A DNA stretch of 64,000 nt from Hymenobacter cellulosivorans (lineage in GTDB: Bacteria > Bacteroidota > Bacteroidia > Cytophagales > Hymenobacteraceae), in NCBI RefSeq assembly GCF_022919135.1, contig NZ_CP095049.1, forward strand, positions 1,116,001-1,180,000, in the 5' to 3' direction. The position numbers were made by a program, and so were the translations under genes. Position 1 is the first letter of the stretch. The number at the start of each line of letters is the position of its first letter. The notes under the pieces were generated by a model, which did not search any database, was not told the origin of the DNA, and was given only the letters and a program-made list of their open reading frames with translations. Below are positions 41,342-49,099 of this stretch, piece by piece.

Positions 41342-41415
41342 GCCAACAGAGTAGCTTAAACCTGGTCGTCCAGTACTGGGCCGGGCTGCGAAAAGCGGCC
41401 CGGCCTTATAGTTAC

Positions 41416-42009
41416 TTAGCCTTCAATCTGATAACCAATTGGTTTGAAAGCGTAGTTGTTCGACATTTCTGCCGAGCAGGCAGTCAGGCCCACCAGCAAG
41501 TCCATCTTGGCTTCCAGCACCACGTAGTCGCCGGCTTTGCTTTTGGGCGGCAGCACGTCCACCTTACCGGTTTCGCCATTCACCGTCACATGCATGAAGA
41601 TGTTGAAGCTGATAGGAATAGCGTCGGGGCTGATGCCGTACTCTTCCAAGGCCGCGCACAGGTTTCCGAAACAGCCGCGGTGGGGCTGGGTGTGCCCGTA
41701 GATGATGCGGAAGGTATCGGCGCTGCAGGGCGTAAGCAAAAAGTCGTGCCGCCCGACGGTGTCTTCCACAATCTCGCACATGATGTTGCTGCGGTTGGAA
41801 TACAGCGGGTGGCCTTTAGTCAGCAGAATGGTCTCGGCGTAGTCGATGGTGCGGCCGGAGGATATGACCTCGCCTTTGTCTTCGAGGTTATAGCACACAA
41901 AATCGGACACCTGCTCGCCTTCTATATCAACGACCTTGAGGCGCTGACCTTTTTTGAGCAGAAACGAGACGCCGCTCCGGGGCGGAATGATGGTGAGGTT
42001 ATCGGGCAT
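41416..42009 (-). CDS. DUF1989 (urea carboxylase-associated) family protein
   Basis: A 197-residue protein of the DUF1989 family. Seen motifs include GQRLKVVDIEGEQVSDFVCY, GRTIDYAETILLTKGHPLYS, GRHDFLLTPCSADTF, FGNLCAALEEYGI and INIFMHV-like FNIFMHVTV. In guanidine-degrading bacteria two DUF1989 proteins form carboxyguanidine deiminase, and others accompany urea carboxylase. Here there is a single DUF1989 gene whose start overlaps by 11 nt the end of a YqcI/YcgG gene, so the two are translationally coupled. Several Cys/His residues in conserved blocks could bind metal. Substrate not established; a guanidino-type substrate is inferred. Confidence 0.85.
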   Translation of the reverse strand: MPDNLTIIPPRSGVSFLLKKGQRLKVVDIEGEQVSDFVCYNLEDKGEVISSGRTIDYAETILLTKGHPLYSNRSNIMCEIVEDTVGRHDFLLTPCSADTFRIIYGHTQPHRGCFGNLCAALEEYGISPDAIPISFNIFMHVTVNGETGKVDVLPPKSKAGDYVVLEAKMDLLVGLTACSAEMSNNYAFKPIGYQIEG

Positions 42010-42670
42010 GTTGGCTTAAGAATGGGCATTTCCAGGCTTCGTCATACGCCTTTCCGCTGTATTGGTATACTTCCGACGACTGACCAAAGTCTTCCAGCAT
42101 GGGGTTGATGGAGCCCGAATAGGCTATGTCGCGGGTCCGGATGGTGTCGCGCAGCTTGTTGTAGCGGCCTTCATTCCGGATTCGCTCGAATTGGTCGTGG
42201 GCGTTGAACACCAGCGTGGGGTATTTAAACTGCCGGGCCGGCCGGCTGCTGCCCGGATGCAGCCCAATCACGAAAAAGGCTTCTTCCTTGAGACTGTAGC
42301 TGAAATCGGGCGAATTAGGGTCGGCCACCACGCGCTTGTCGTAGCCGTAGCGCTGGGCATCCATGTTGGACACGGCCTGCAGGCGCTGCCACAAAAACTC
42401 ATCAAACTGAGCCTCGGTTGGGTGCTCGGGGCCTTTGAAGATGATAGCCGCGCTGTGGTAGAGTTTATCAGCCTGCCGGTACGTATCCACGAAGTCGTAA
42501 AGAAACTGCAGAATAGCCGCGTCATCTTTCGGGCAGGCCATGTGGTCCACGACCAAGGTCTGGATCTGGTTCCAGGTTAGGGCCGTCTTGGCGGCCACGC
42601 AAGGAAAGTCTCGGTTTTGTATAAAATCAAGATATTCCCTTGTAACTATATTTTGTTCTTCATCAGTCAT
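41999..42670 (-). CDS. YqcI/YcgG family (GntA/DcsA-type) heme-dependent N-hydroxylase homologue
   Basis: A 223-residue protein of the YqcI/YcgG family. Characteristic blocks are YLDFIQNRDFPCVAAKTAL at the start, GLHPGSSRPARQFKYPTLVF, FNAHDQFERIR and the ending NPMLEDFGQSSEVYQYSG with WKCPF. Characterised members (DcsA in cycloserine synthesis, GntA in guanitoxin synthesis) are heme proteins that N-hydroxylate guanidino groups. ATG 42670 is chosen; a TTG 7 codons upstream (42691) is possible. It overlaps the DUF1989 gene by 11 nt. The pair suggests oxidation and breakdown of a guanidino compound. An inverted repeat lies 30 nt upstream. Confidence 0.82.
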   Translation of the reverse strand: MTDEEQNIVTREYLDFIQNRDFPCVAAKTALTWNQIQTLVVDHMACPKDDAAILQFLYDFVDTYRQADKLYHSAAIIFKGPEHPTEAQFDEFLWQRLQAVSNMDAQRYGYDKRVVADPNSPDFSYSLKEEAFFVIGLHPGSSRPARQFKYPTLVFNAHDQFERIRNEGRYNKLRDTIRTRDIAYSGSINPMLEDFGQSSEVYQYSGKAYDEAWKCPFLSQHAR

Positions 42671-42699
42671 ATCCAACAGATTACTTTGCAATCAGGAGT

Positions 42700-42715
42700 G
42701 GAATAGGTCTATTCC
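42700..42715. promoter_or_regulatory. Inverted repeat upstream of the N-hydroxylase/DUF1989 operon
   Basis: GGAATAG and CTATTCC are separated by two bases, 30 nt before the ATG. A candidate operator for the two-gene operon; no regulator gene is adjacent. The remaining bases of 42716-42957 show no gene. Confidence 0.4.
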
Positions 42716-42957
42716 TACCCTTGAATACGACTGGTTTTCTGTTGAAGTTTACTAATATAATTGTTAAACAAATCCTGACGTTTGGCGTAGGCTCAACAGT
42801 TTTTACGGTTGAACTTGCTGTACGGCTAGACTAAACCATAAATCAGCCGGTTGAAAGCTCGGCTTTGGCGTTGCTAAAAAAGTGGAAAGGCGGCCCTAGT
42901 TAATTGCCGAATCGCCCTCCGATTGCCAACTACTGTTCTGCTTCAGATACAGTAAGC

Positions 42958-43053
42958 TCAAGCGTTGTACATTTCCTGGGAGCACTCGGTAGCCATGTGG
43001 TGCAGCTTGCACGCAGGCTCGACTTTGAGCAGGGCAGTTTTGGGAAATTTCAG
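42958..43053 (-). pseudogene. Remnant of a second phosphorylase gene 3' end
   Basis: The minus-strand reading ends with TGA at 42958-42960 and translates to a peptide of about 31 residues containing KTALLKVEP, HHMATE and EMYNA. The last residues of the phosphorylase at 44234 are KTAMREVEP, HRMATE and EMYQA, in the same order and spacing. The nucleotide match is roughly 70 percent over about 95 nt without gaps. The fragment begins on the codon after the esterase stop and is in the same frame. It is a decayed duplicate of the glgP 3' end, not a functional gene. Confidence 0.75.
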
Positions 43054-44112
43054 CTACTGCTGGGGAGCAAAATCCAGATGCTGGTTGAAAAAGGGCAGTA
43101 GGTGCTGGTAGATACGTCCGTTTCGGCCCATGATGCCACTGCCATGCGTGCCCTCGTACTCCTGGGCCGAGTGTCGGATGCCAAAAGTGCTAAGTAAGGT
43201 ACTGAAGGAACGACACGTAGGTGGAATATGGCGAAATTCATCCTGCCCGCCCCAGTCGAAAGCCAGGGCACGCAACTGCCGCAGCCCGGCGGTATGGGCC
43301 GGCAACAGATACGTGGGCGTAGCAGCTATCCAGCGCGGTAGCACGGCATCGCGCCGCATTAAGCTGTCGGGGCCGAGGGAGTTAGGCAGAGCCGCGCCGA
43401 ATGGTTTGGCCTTTGGCTCGGCGGAAAAGGCCCGGGCCAGCGCGACGGTTATCTGGCCCTGAAAATGCCCGGCCAAAGCGTCTTGGTTGGGTGCGCGCAG
43501 GACAGCCCGCAAGCCTGCCGCATTGGCCATGTATTCGGGGTTTGGCCCCACAAAGGCCGGACTAAGGGCGTAAGCGGCAGCCCAGGTGTCGGGATACAGC
43601 ATACTTAGGCGTAGGGTGCCGTTGCCGCCCATCGAGTGACCCGCTAGGCCGCGGCTGCCCGGCCGGGCCAGGGTGCGAAACTGCCCATCGATAAAGCGGA
43701 TCAGTTCCTGGGCGGTGAAGTCGGCCCAAGGGCCGTTGGTAGCCGAATTAGTATACATGCTGCCACCGAACCGCGTCTTTTCGTTGGGCGTTACCACAAT
43801 CAGGGGACGAATCTGGCCAGCCGCAATGGCCTGGTCGAGCAAGGCGGGAAGGCCGTCCTGGTTAAATACCAGACTGTCGCTCCAGCCGTAGCCGTGCAGG
43901 TAGTAGAGTACTGGGTAGCGGCGTTGCGGGTTGGCATCATAGCCCGGTGGCAGGTACACGCTCACGCGCCGCCTTGGGTTTTCACCGCCTGGGTTGCGGG
44001 CCAGCAGCTTCGAATCGAGGTAAGTAACGACGGTGCGCCCGACCGGAACGGCGGGCTGGGCCAGCAGAGGGTAGTAGCCGAGCAGCAGCAAAAGGAAAAG
44101 CAGGTGTTTCAT
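43054..44112 (-). CDS. Secreted alpha/beta-hydrolase fold esterase
   Basis: A 352-residue protein starting at ATG 44112 with a signal peptide (MKHLLFLLLLLGYYPLLAQP). It has the esterase D/feruloyl-esterase-like fold: YPVLYYLHGYGWSD as the oxyanion strand, the nucleophile elbow GHSMGGNGT, and a catalytic His in YEGTHGSGIM. Likely substrates are carbohydrate or simple esters. An upstream extension to 44370 only reads through the antisense-frame end of the phosphorylase gene and lacks a signal peptide, so it is rejected. Directly after its stop codon lies an in-frame remnant of a phosphorylase gene. Confidence 0.87.
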   Translation of the reverse strand: MKHLLFLLLLLGYYPLLAQPAVPVGRTVVTYLDSKLLARNPGGENPRRRVSVYLPPGYDANPQRRYPVLYYLHGYGWSDSLVFNQDGLPALLDQAIAAGQIRPLIVVTPNEKTRFGGSMYTNSATNGPWADFTAQELIRFIDGQFRTLARPGSRGLAGHSMGGNGTLRLSMLYPDTWAAAYALSPAFVGPNPEYMANAAGLRAVLRAPNQDALAGHFQGQITVALARAFSAEPKAKPFGAALPNSLGPDSLMRRDAVLPRWIAATPTYLLPAHTAGLRQLRALAFDWGGQDEFRHIPPTCRSFSTLLSTFGIRHSAQEYEGTHGSGIMGRNGRIYQHLLPFFNQHLDFAPQQ

Positions 44113-44180
44113 GCGGCGGGCAAGGTAACGAATGGCGCCGGGAGCCGCTTTGGCTGCCAGGCAGTATTCAGGTAAACACC

Positions 44181-44212
44181 AAAAAGCCCGGCTTCCGCAG
44201 AAACCGGGCTTC
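44181..44212 (-). terminator. Terminator of the phosphorylase gene
   Basis: On the minus strand GAAGCCCGG pairs with CCGGGCTTTTT around a 12-nt loop, 22 nt after the stop of the gene ending at 44234. Confidence 0.85.
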
Positions 44213-44233
44213 TCAGGCGCTAGCCGGGCGGCA

Positions 44234-45883
44234 CTAGGCCTGATACATTTCCCGGTAGTATTCGGTAGCCATGCGATGCGACTCGAACTCGGGCTCGACT
44301 TCGCGCATAGCAGTTTTGGCAATTTCCAGGTACTTAGCGGGCTCGTCGTAGTAGAGCGGCAGGATTTCATTTTCCAGCACGTCGAGCACGCCGCGGGCTT
44401 CCACGTCGTCCTTCACGTTGTCGGGCTCGTTGAGGTTGGCCAGGGGCAGCAGGAAGCCGTTTTCGCCGTGACGCACGAACTCCGGAATCCAACCGTCGGG
44501 AATGCTCAGGCTCAGGCTGGCATTCATGGCAGCCGTCATGCCGCTGGTGCCGGAGGCCTCGCGGGGGAAGCGGGGCGTATTCAGCCAGATGTCGGAGCCC
44601 GTCTTGAGCAACTTAGAGAGGCCCAGTTCGTAGCCGGTCAGCACAGCGCAGTTCTTAAACTGCTTGGTCTTCTGGATGATGTCGTTGAACATGCCGATGG
44701 CGCCGTAGTCCTTGGGGTAGGGCTTGCCGGCCCAGATAACCTGCACGGGGCGGTCCTGACGGCTCACCATCTGGGCAAACCGCTCGAAGTGGTGCAGAAT
44801 CAGGTTGGCGCGCTTGTAGCCGGCAAAGCGCCGGGCCCACACCACGGTCAGCACGTTGGGGTCGAGCAGGGTGCCGGTCTGGTCGGCCACGAAGGCAAAC
44901 AGCTGCTTTTTCAGCTCCCGCTTCCGGGCCAGCAGGGCCTGGTCGTCGTTGGCTTCGAGGGCGGCGTGCAGCTCAGCGTCGCGCCAGTAGGTGCCGTTCT
45001 GGGCGTTGGTAATCGGGATAATGGGGCAGATACCTTCGTAGTGACCCCACATTTCATTGGCTACCTGCCCGTGTACTTTTGATACGGCGTTGGCTTTGCG
45101 CGAGAAGCGCAGGGCCGTGAGGGTGTAGTTCAGGGTCTCATTTTCCACCCGAGCCACCCGGCGGATTTCGTCGGCGGGCACGGTACCGAAGAAGGTCATG
45201 TCGGTGAGCAGCTGCATGGGGTGCTCCTCGTTGCCGGCCAGCTCGGGGGTGTGGGTCGTGAAGACCAGGCGCTTCTGGACTTCCTCCAGACTGCGACCGT
45301 GCTTTTCGTAGAGGTAAAACGCCAGCGGCAGGCCGTGGCCCTCGTTGAGGTGGTAGGTGTCCATCTTCACGCCCAGCAAATCGAGCAGCTTGCCGCCGCC
45401 GATGCCCAGCACCATGGACTGCGCTACGCGGGCGGCCGTGTCGGCGTCGTAGAGGTAGTGGGTGATGGTGCGGGAGATGTAGTCGTTTTCGGGAATGTCG
45501 GTGGTCAAAAAGAACATCGGGGCCGTGCCGAACGTGTCGGGAGCCAGGTACAGGGCCTTCACTTTCACTTCAGCCCCGTGAATAGTGATGGGGAACACCA
45601 GGCCGGTGTCTTCGAGGAAGGAGTAGGACTTGAGGCGGAAGTCGGCCCGCATGGTCTGATCCTCGTTACGGCCCTGGTCGTAGTAGCCGTAGCTCCAGAG
45701 CATGCCGATGCCGATGAGGTTTTGCTTGAGCTCGTAGGCCGAGCGCATGTGGGAGCCGGCCAGAAAGCCCAGGCCACCCGAGTAGGTTTTCAGCGCCTGG
45801 TCGAGGGCAAACTCCATGGAGAAGTACGCGGCCTGAGTGGAGAATTCAGCGGCGGGCGCGTATGGTTGGAACTGGAAGGACAT
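44234..45883 (-). CDS. glgP: Alpha-glucan phosphorylase family protein (short GT35 form)
   Basis: A 549-residue protein starting at ATG 45883 (MSFQFQPYAP). Family features: AAYFSMEFALDQALKTYSGGLG, LAGSHMRSAYEL, the DTYHLNEGHGLPLAF block, VWARRFAGYKRANLIL, and WLNTPRFPREASGTSGM. Canonical phosphorylases follow this with Lys, which binds pyridoxal phosphate (GNMK). Here the equivalent residue is Thr450 (SGMTAAMN). Whether this subgroup uses another lysine or has lost phosphorolysis cannot be decided from sequence. It is normally expected to release glucose-1-phosphate from maltodextrins. It is divergent from the starch-degrading genes, with a LacI-type operator between. Confidence 0.83.
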   Translation of the reverse strand: MSFQFQPYAPAAEFSTQAAYFSMEFALDQALKTYSGGLGFLAGSHMRSAYELKQNLIGIGMLWSYGYYDQGRNEDQTMRADFRLKSYSFLEDTGLVFPITIHGAEVKVKALYLAPDTFGTAPMFFLTTDIPENDYISRTITHYLYDADTAARVAQSMVLGIGGGKLLDLLGVKMDTYHLNEGHGLPLAFYLYEKHGRSLEEVQKRLVFTTHTPELAGNEEHPMQLLTDMTFFGTVPADEIRRVARVENETLNYTLTALRFSRKANAVSKVHGQVANEMWGHYEGICPIIPITNAQNGTYWRDAELHAALEANDDQALLARKRELKKQLFAFVADQTGTLLDPNVLTVVWARRFAGYKRANLILHHFERFAQMVSRQDRPVQVIWAGKPYPKDYGAIGMFNDIIQKTKQFKNCAVLTGYELGLSKLLKTGSDIWLNTPRFPREASGTSGMTAAMNASLSLSIPDGWIPEFVRHGENGFLLPLANLNEPDNVKDDVEARGVLDVLENEILPLYYDEPAKYLEIAKTAMREVEPEFESHRMATEYYREMYQA

Positions 45884-46280
45884 GAACAGTGGGGAGGGAA
45901 GAAGTGAAGAGGAAGACAGCGCGCAGCAGCCCTCCAAGCCGCCAAGGTCAGCACAAATCCGGACTTAAAAAAAGCCCGAACGGCGTGAGCCTCAGAGCAA
46001 ACGTTTGCATTCCGCCTTCTTTTTCATCGATTCGACAGTTGAGCCGACCCGACTTGCCTAAATGAAATTCTGGGCTCGGCCTTTCGCAGGCATTATCATC
46101 AGCTGGGAAATGAATAAATCACGCAACAAAAAGCCGATGCAAGCCAGTAAAATCCGGGCTTTTTTCGGCCAAAATAGCTTTCAAAGGCCGTTTTAGGACT
46201 TTCTAATCAGCTTCATATTGCATGCCCCGGCTGCTACAGGTACCTTGCTGCTTCTCTTTTCCGCTGACCTGATTTCGTCC
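45884..46280. other. Divergent regulatory region between phosphorylase and amylase
   Basis: A 397-nt region without a gene. It holds a LacI-type palindrome (45997-46008), complementary AAAAAAAGCCCG (45967) and CGGGCTTTTTTCGG (near 46155-46168) stretches about 190 nt apart, and TAGCTTTC (46168-46175), one base from the -7 consensus and about 105 nt before the amylase ATG. Confidence 0.5.
45997..46008. promoter_or_regulatory. LacI/GalR-family operator-like palindrome
   Basis: GCAAACGTTTGC is a perfect palindrome matching the core of LacI-family operators, for example the PurR box. It lies between the divergent phosphorylase and amylase genes, so one regulator could control both. No lacI-type gene is in the window. 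Confidence 0.55.
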
Positions 46281-48182
46281 ATGAAATTCCCCGCCTTTCT
46301 GCCCCTGCTCGCCGGGGCTCTGCTGGTAGCTTCTCCCCAAGCCGCCACGGCCGCCGTTGCTTCGGCCGCAATCGTTGCCGCCCCCACCACAGCCGCCATC
46401 AGCCGCATCGACCCCACCTTCTGGTGGGTGGGCATGAAAAACCCCAAGCTTCAGCTGCTCGTGCACGGCGCGGGTATCGGGAGCAGCACGGTGACTTTGA
46501 GTTACCCCGGCGTGACCCTGGACGGTACCCAGAAGCTGGAAAATCCCGACTACCTGATTGTCAACCTGACCATTGCACCCGACGCTAAGCCCGGCAAGCT
46601 GAACCTGGAGTTTCAGGGCGCCAAAAAGGTGAAGTACAGCTATGAGCTGCGGCAACGCACCACACCCGGCGACAAAACCAAGGTGCAGGGTGTAACCAGC
46701 GCCGACTTTGTGTACCTGCTCATGCCGGACCGCTTTGCCAACGGCGACCCGAAAAACGACGTGGTAAAAGGCACCCGCGTAAGCCGCATTGCCCGCGACT
46801 CGATGTACGCCCGGCACGGCGGCGACCTGAAAGGCGTGGAGCAGCACTTCGACTACCTCAAGGAGCTGGGCGTCACGGCCATCTGGCCCACGCCGGTGGT
46901 GGAAAACGACATGCCCAAAGCCAGCTACCACGGCTACGCCCTGACGGATTACTACGCCGTAGACCGGCGCTACGGCTCCAACGAAGACTACGTGCGCTTC
47001 GTGCAGCGGGCCCACCAAAGCGGGCTGAAGGTGATTCACGACGTGGTGCTCAACCACATGGGCAGCAAGAACTACCTGTTTTTGGAGCAGCCCGCCGCCG
47101 ACTGGTTTCACCAGTGGCCGAGCTTTACGCGCAGCAACTTCCGCGACGCGGCCTTCAACGACCCCTACGCTTCGGACGCGGACCGCAAGCTCTACGGGGA
47201 AGGCTGGTTTGACACGACCATGCCCGACTTGAACCAGAGCAATCCGCTGGTGGCTACTTATGTCATCCAAAACTTTATCTGGTGGGTAGAATACACCGGC
47301 CTGGACGGCTACCGCATCGACACCTACCCGTACTCAGACCGCAACTTCCTGATGCAGTGGGGCGAGGCCGTGCTCAATGAGTTTCCCCAGCTGGGCATGT
47401 TCGGCGAAACCTGGGTGCAGGGCAACGGGCAGCAGGCCTTCTTCGCCCGCAACATCCTGCCGCCCGTCAACGGATTTAAGTCGAACCTGCCCGGTGTGAC
47501 TGACTTCCAGAGCTATTACGCCATCAACGAGGCCCTGACCAAGGACGCAGGCTGGACCGACGGTATTGCCAAGCTCTACTACGCCCTACAGGGCGACTGG
47601 ATGTACGAGGACCCGATGCGCAACGTGGTGTTCCTGGACAACCACGACTTGAGCCGCTTCTACTCGGTTGTGGGCGAAGACTTTGCCAAGTACAAGATGG
47701 GCTTGGCCTGGCTGCTGACTACGCGCGGCATCCCGCAGCTCTACTACGGCACCGAGGTGCTGATGAAAAACTTCAGCAACCCCGACGGGCTGGTGCGCGA
47801 GGACTTTCCCGGCGGCTGGCCCGGCGACAAAAAGAACTACTTCACCGCCGCGGGCCGCACCGGGCAGGCCGGCGAGGCCTTTACCTACGTGAGTAAGCTG
47901 GCCAACTACCGCAAAACCCACCCGGCCCTGCACTCGGGCAAGCTCACCCAGTTTATCCCCCAAGACGGCATCTACACTTACTTCCGTCACTCCGACGCGG
48001 GCACAGTGATGGTGCTGATGAACTCCAACAAAGACGAGAAGGCTGTGGAGTTGAGCCGGTTTGCCGAGCGTCTCAACGGGTTTTCGTCGGGCACGGAAGT
48101 AACCTCGGGCGCTACGCTTTCTGATCTGAAGTTGGCCCGGATACCGGGGCGCACGGCCTGGGTCGTGGAGTTGAAAAAGTAG
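46281..48182 (+). CDS. Exported GH13 neopullulanase/cyclomaltodextrinase-like amylase
   Basis: A 633-residue protein with a signal peptide (FLPLLAGALLVASPQAATA). An N-terminal beta-sandwich (FWWVGMKNPKLQLLVHG) is followed by a GH13 barrel. Catalytic residues are Asp347 (GYRIDTYPY), Glu376 (MFGETW) and Asp456 (LDNHDLSRF); region I is HDVVLNHMG. The arrangement matches SusA-type periplasmic neopullulanases of Bacteroidota, which cut starch oligosaccharides. ATG 46281 is chosen because it opens the signal peptide. It leads the starch locus with the SDR, second amylase and MFS transporter downstream. Confidence 0.9.
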   Translation: MKFPAFLPLLAGALLVASPQAATAAVASAAIVAAPTTAAISRIDPTFWWVGMKNPKLQLLVHGAGIGSSTVTLSYPGVTLDGTQKLENPDYLIVNLTIAPDAKPGKLNLEFQGAKKVKYSYELRQRTTPGDKTKVQGVTSADFVYLLMPDRFANGDPKNDVVKGTRVSRIARDSMYARHGGDLKGVEQHFDYLKELGVTAIWPTPVVENDMPKASYHGYALTDYYAVDRRYGSNEDYVRFVQRAHQSGLKVIHDVVLNHMGSKNYLFLEQPAADWFHQWPSFTRSNFRDAAFNDPYASDADRKLYGEGWFDTTMPDLNQSNPLVATYVIQNFIWWVEYTGLDGYRIDTYPYSDRNFLMQWGEAVLNEFPQLGMFGETWVQGNGQQAFFARNILPPVNGFKSNLPGVTDFQSYYAINEALTKDAGWTDGIAKLYYALQGDWMYEDPMRNVVFLDNHDLSRFYSVVGEDFAKYKMGLAWLLTTRGIPQLYYGTEVLMKNFSNPDGLVREDFPGGWPGDKKNYFTAAGRTGQAGEAFTYVSKLANYRKTHPALHSGKLTQFIPQDGIYTYFRHSDAGTVMVLMNSNKDEKAVELSRFAERLNGFSSGTEVTSGATLSDLKLARIPGRTAWVVELKK

Positions 48183-48270
48183 AAAGACGGAACACGTTGC
48201 CGCTTTTCCGCGTCCAATTTTGTAGACTATACTTTCTAAACTTCATCAGCACCCTCTAGCTCTGTCACTT

Positions 48271-48978
48271 ATGAACGACCTCACCGATAAAGTCGCCATT
48301 GTTACCGGAGCCTCGCGGGGCATCGGGCGGGCCGTGTCCCTGCTGCTGGCCATGCAGGGCGCCAACGTGGTATCCGTAGCCCGCTCGACGGAAGAGCTGG
48401 AGGAGCTAACCCACAAAACCAACGGCCTGGCCATTCCCGCCGACGTTTCCGACGAAGCCGATGTACAGAACGTAGTCGACGAAGCCATCCGCCACTACGG
48501 CAAGGTTGATATTCTGGTCTGCAATGCTGGGGTGGGCTCGTTTAATCTCCTGGAAAACAACGCTGCCGATGAGTGGGACCGGATATTCGACGTGAACGTG
48601 AAGGGCACCTTCCTGTTCTGCAAGTTCCTGGTGCCCCACTTCAAGGACCGCAAGGCCGGCCACATCGTGGGCATCACCTCCGACGTGGCCCGGCGCACCT
48701 TCGAGCACGGCACGGTGTACGGGGCCAGCAAGTTTGCCCAGGATGCTCTGCTCGGCTCCTTGCGGAAGGAAGTGCGGCCTCACGGCATCAAGGTCAGCAC
48801 AATCTATCCGGGCCTGGTTGATACCTACTTCAACGAATCCAAGCCCGGCAGCCCCGACTCGGAGAAAACCCACCTTAAGCCCGCCGACATTGCCCAGGCC
48901 GTGCGCTACATCCTCGAAGCCCCACCCCATGTCGTCATCGATGAGCTCATGATTCACCCGCTGACGCAGGAGTGGTGA
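48271..48978 (+). CDS. SDR family oxidoreductase
   Basis: A 235-residue classical short-chain dehydrogenase. The cofactor motif is VTGASRGIGRAVS, followed by ADVSDEADV, LVCNAGVG and the catalytic Tyr-x-x-x-Lys in VYGASKFAQ. The length is typical of 3-oxoacyl-ACP reductase-like enzymes, but the substrate is not known. It lies between two amylase genes. It may not belong to starch metabolism. The stop codon falls within the first unit of the following inverted repeat. Confidence 0.9.
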   Translation: MNDLTDKVAIVTGASRGIGRAVSLLLAMQGANVVSVARSTEELEELTHKTNGLAIPADVSDEADVQNVVDEAIRHYGKVDILVCNAGVGSFNLLENNAADEWDRIFDVNVKGTFLFCKFLVPHFKDRKAGHIVGITSDVARRTFEHGTVYGASKFAQDALLGSLRKEVRPHGIKVSTIYPGLVDTYFNESKPGSPDSEKTHLKPADIAQAVRYILEAPPHVVIDELMIHPLTQEW

Positions 48979-49077
48979 AATAGTGAGGTGGTGAGATGGT
49001 GAGTCGATGTTCGATAGGCGCAGTTCCGCGCTAATCGAACGATAAACTCACCTTTTCACTATCTCACCATCTCACTG
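48973..49077. repeat. 8-nt-period inverted repeat (copy 5)
   Basis: The left arm GTGAAATA, GTGAGGTG, GTGAGATG, GTGAGTCG (48976-49007) starts on the SDR stop codon itself. The right arm AAACTCAC, CTTTTCAC, TATCTCAC, CATCTCAC ends at about 49075. The core ATGTTCGATAGGCGCAGTTC is shared with copies 3 and 4 and is flanked by complementary ATCGAAC. Confidence 0.86.
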
Positions 49078-49099
49078 TTTGCCTATCTTCCCCCGTACT

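Noticed and set aside
46203-47270. A 355-codon minus-strand frame
   Set aside because: Antisense to the GH13 amylase.
3268-49077. CRISPR array
   Set aside because: The 8-nt units are too short, run in complementary arms and have no spacers of regular size; no cas genes are present.
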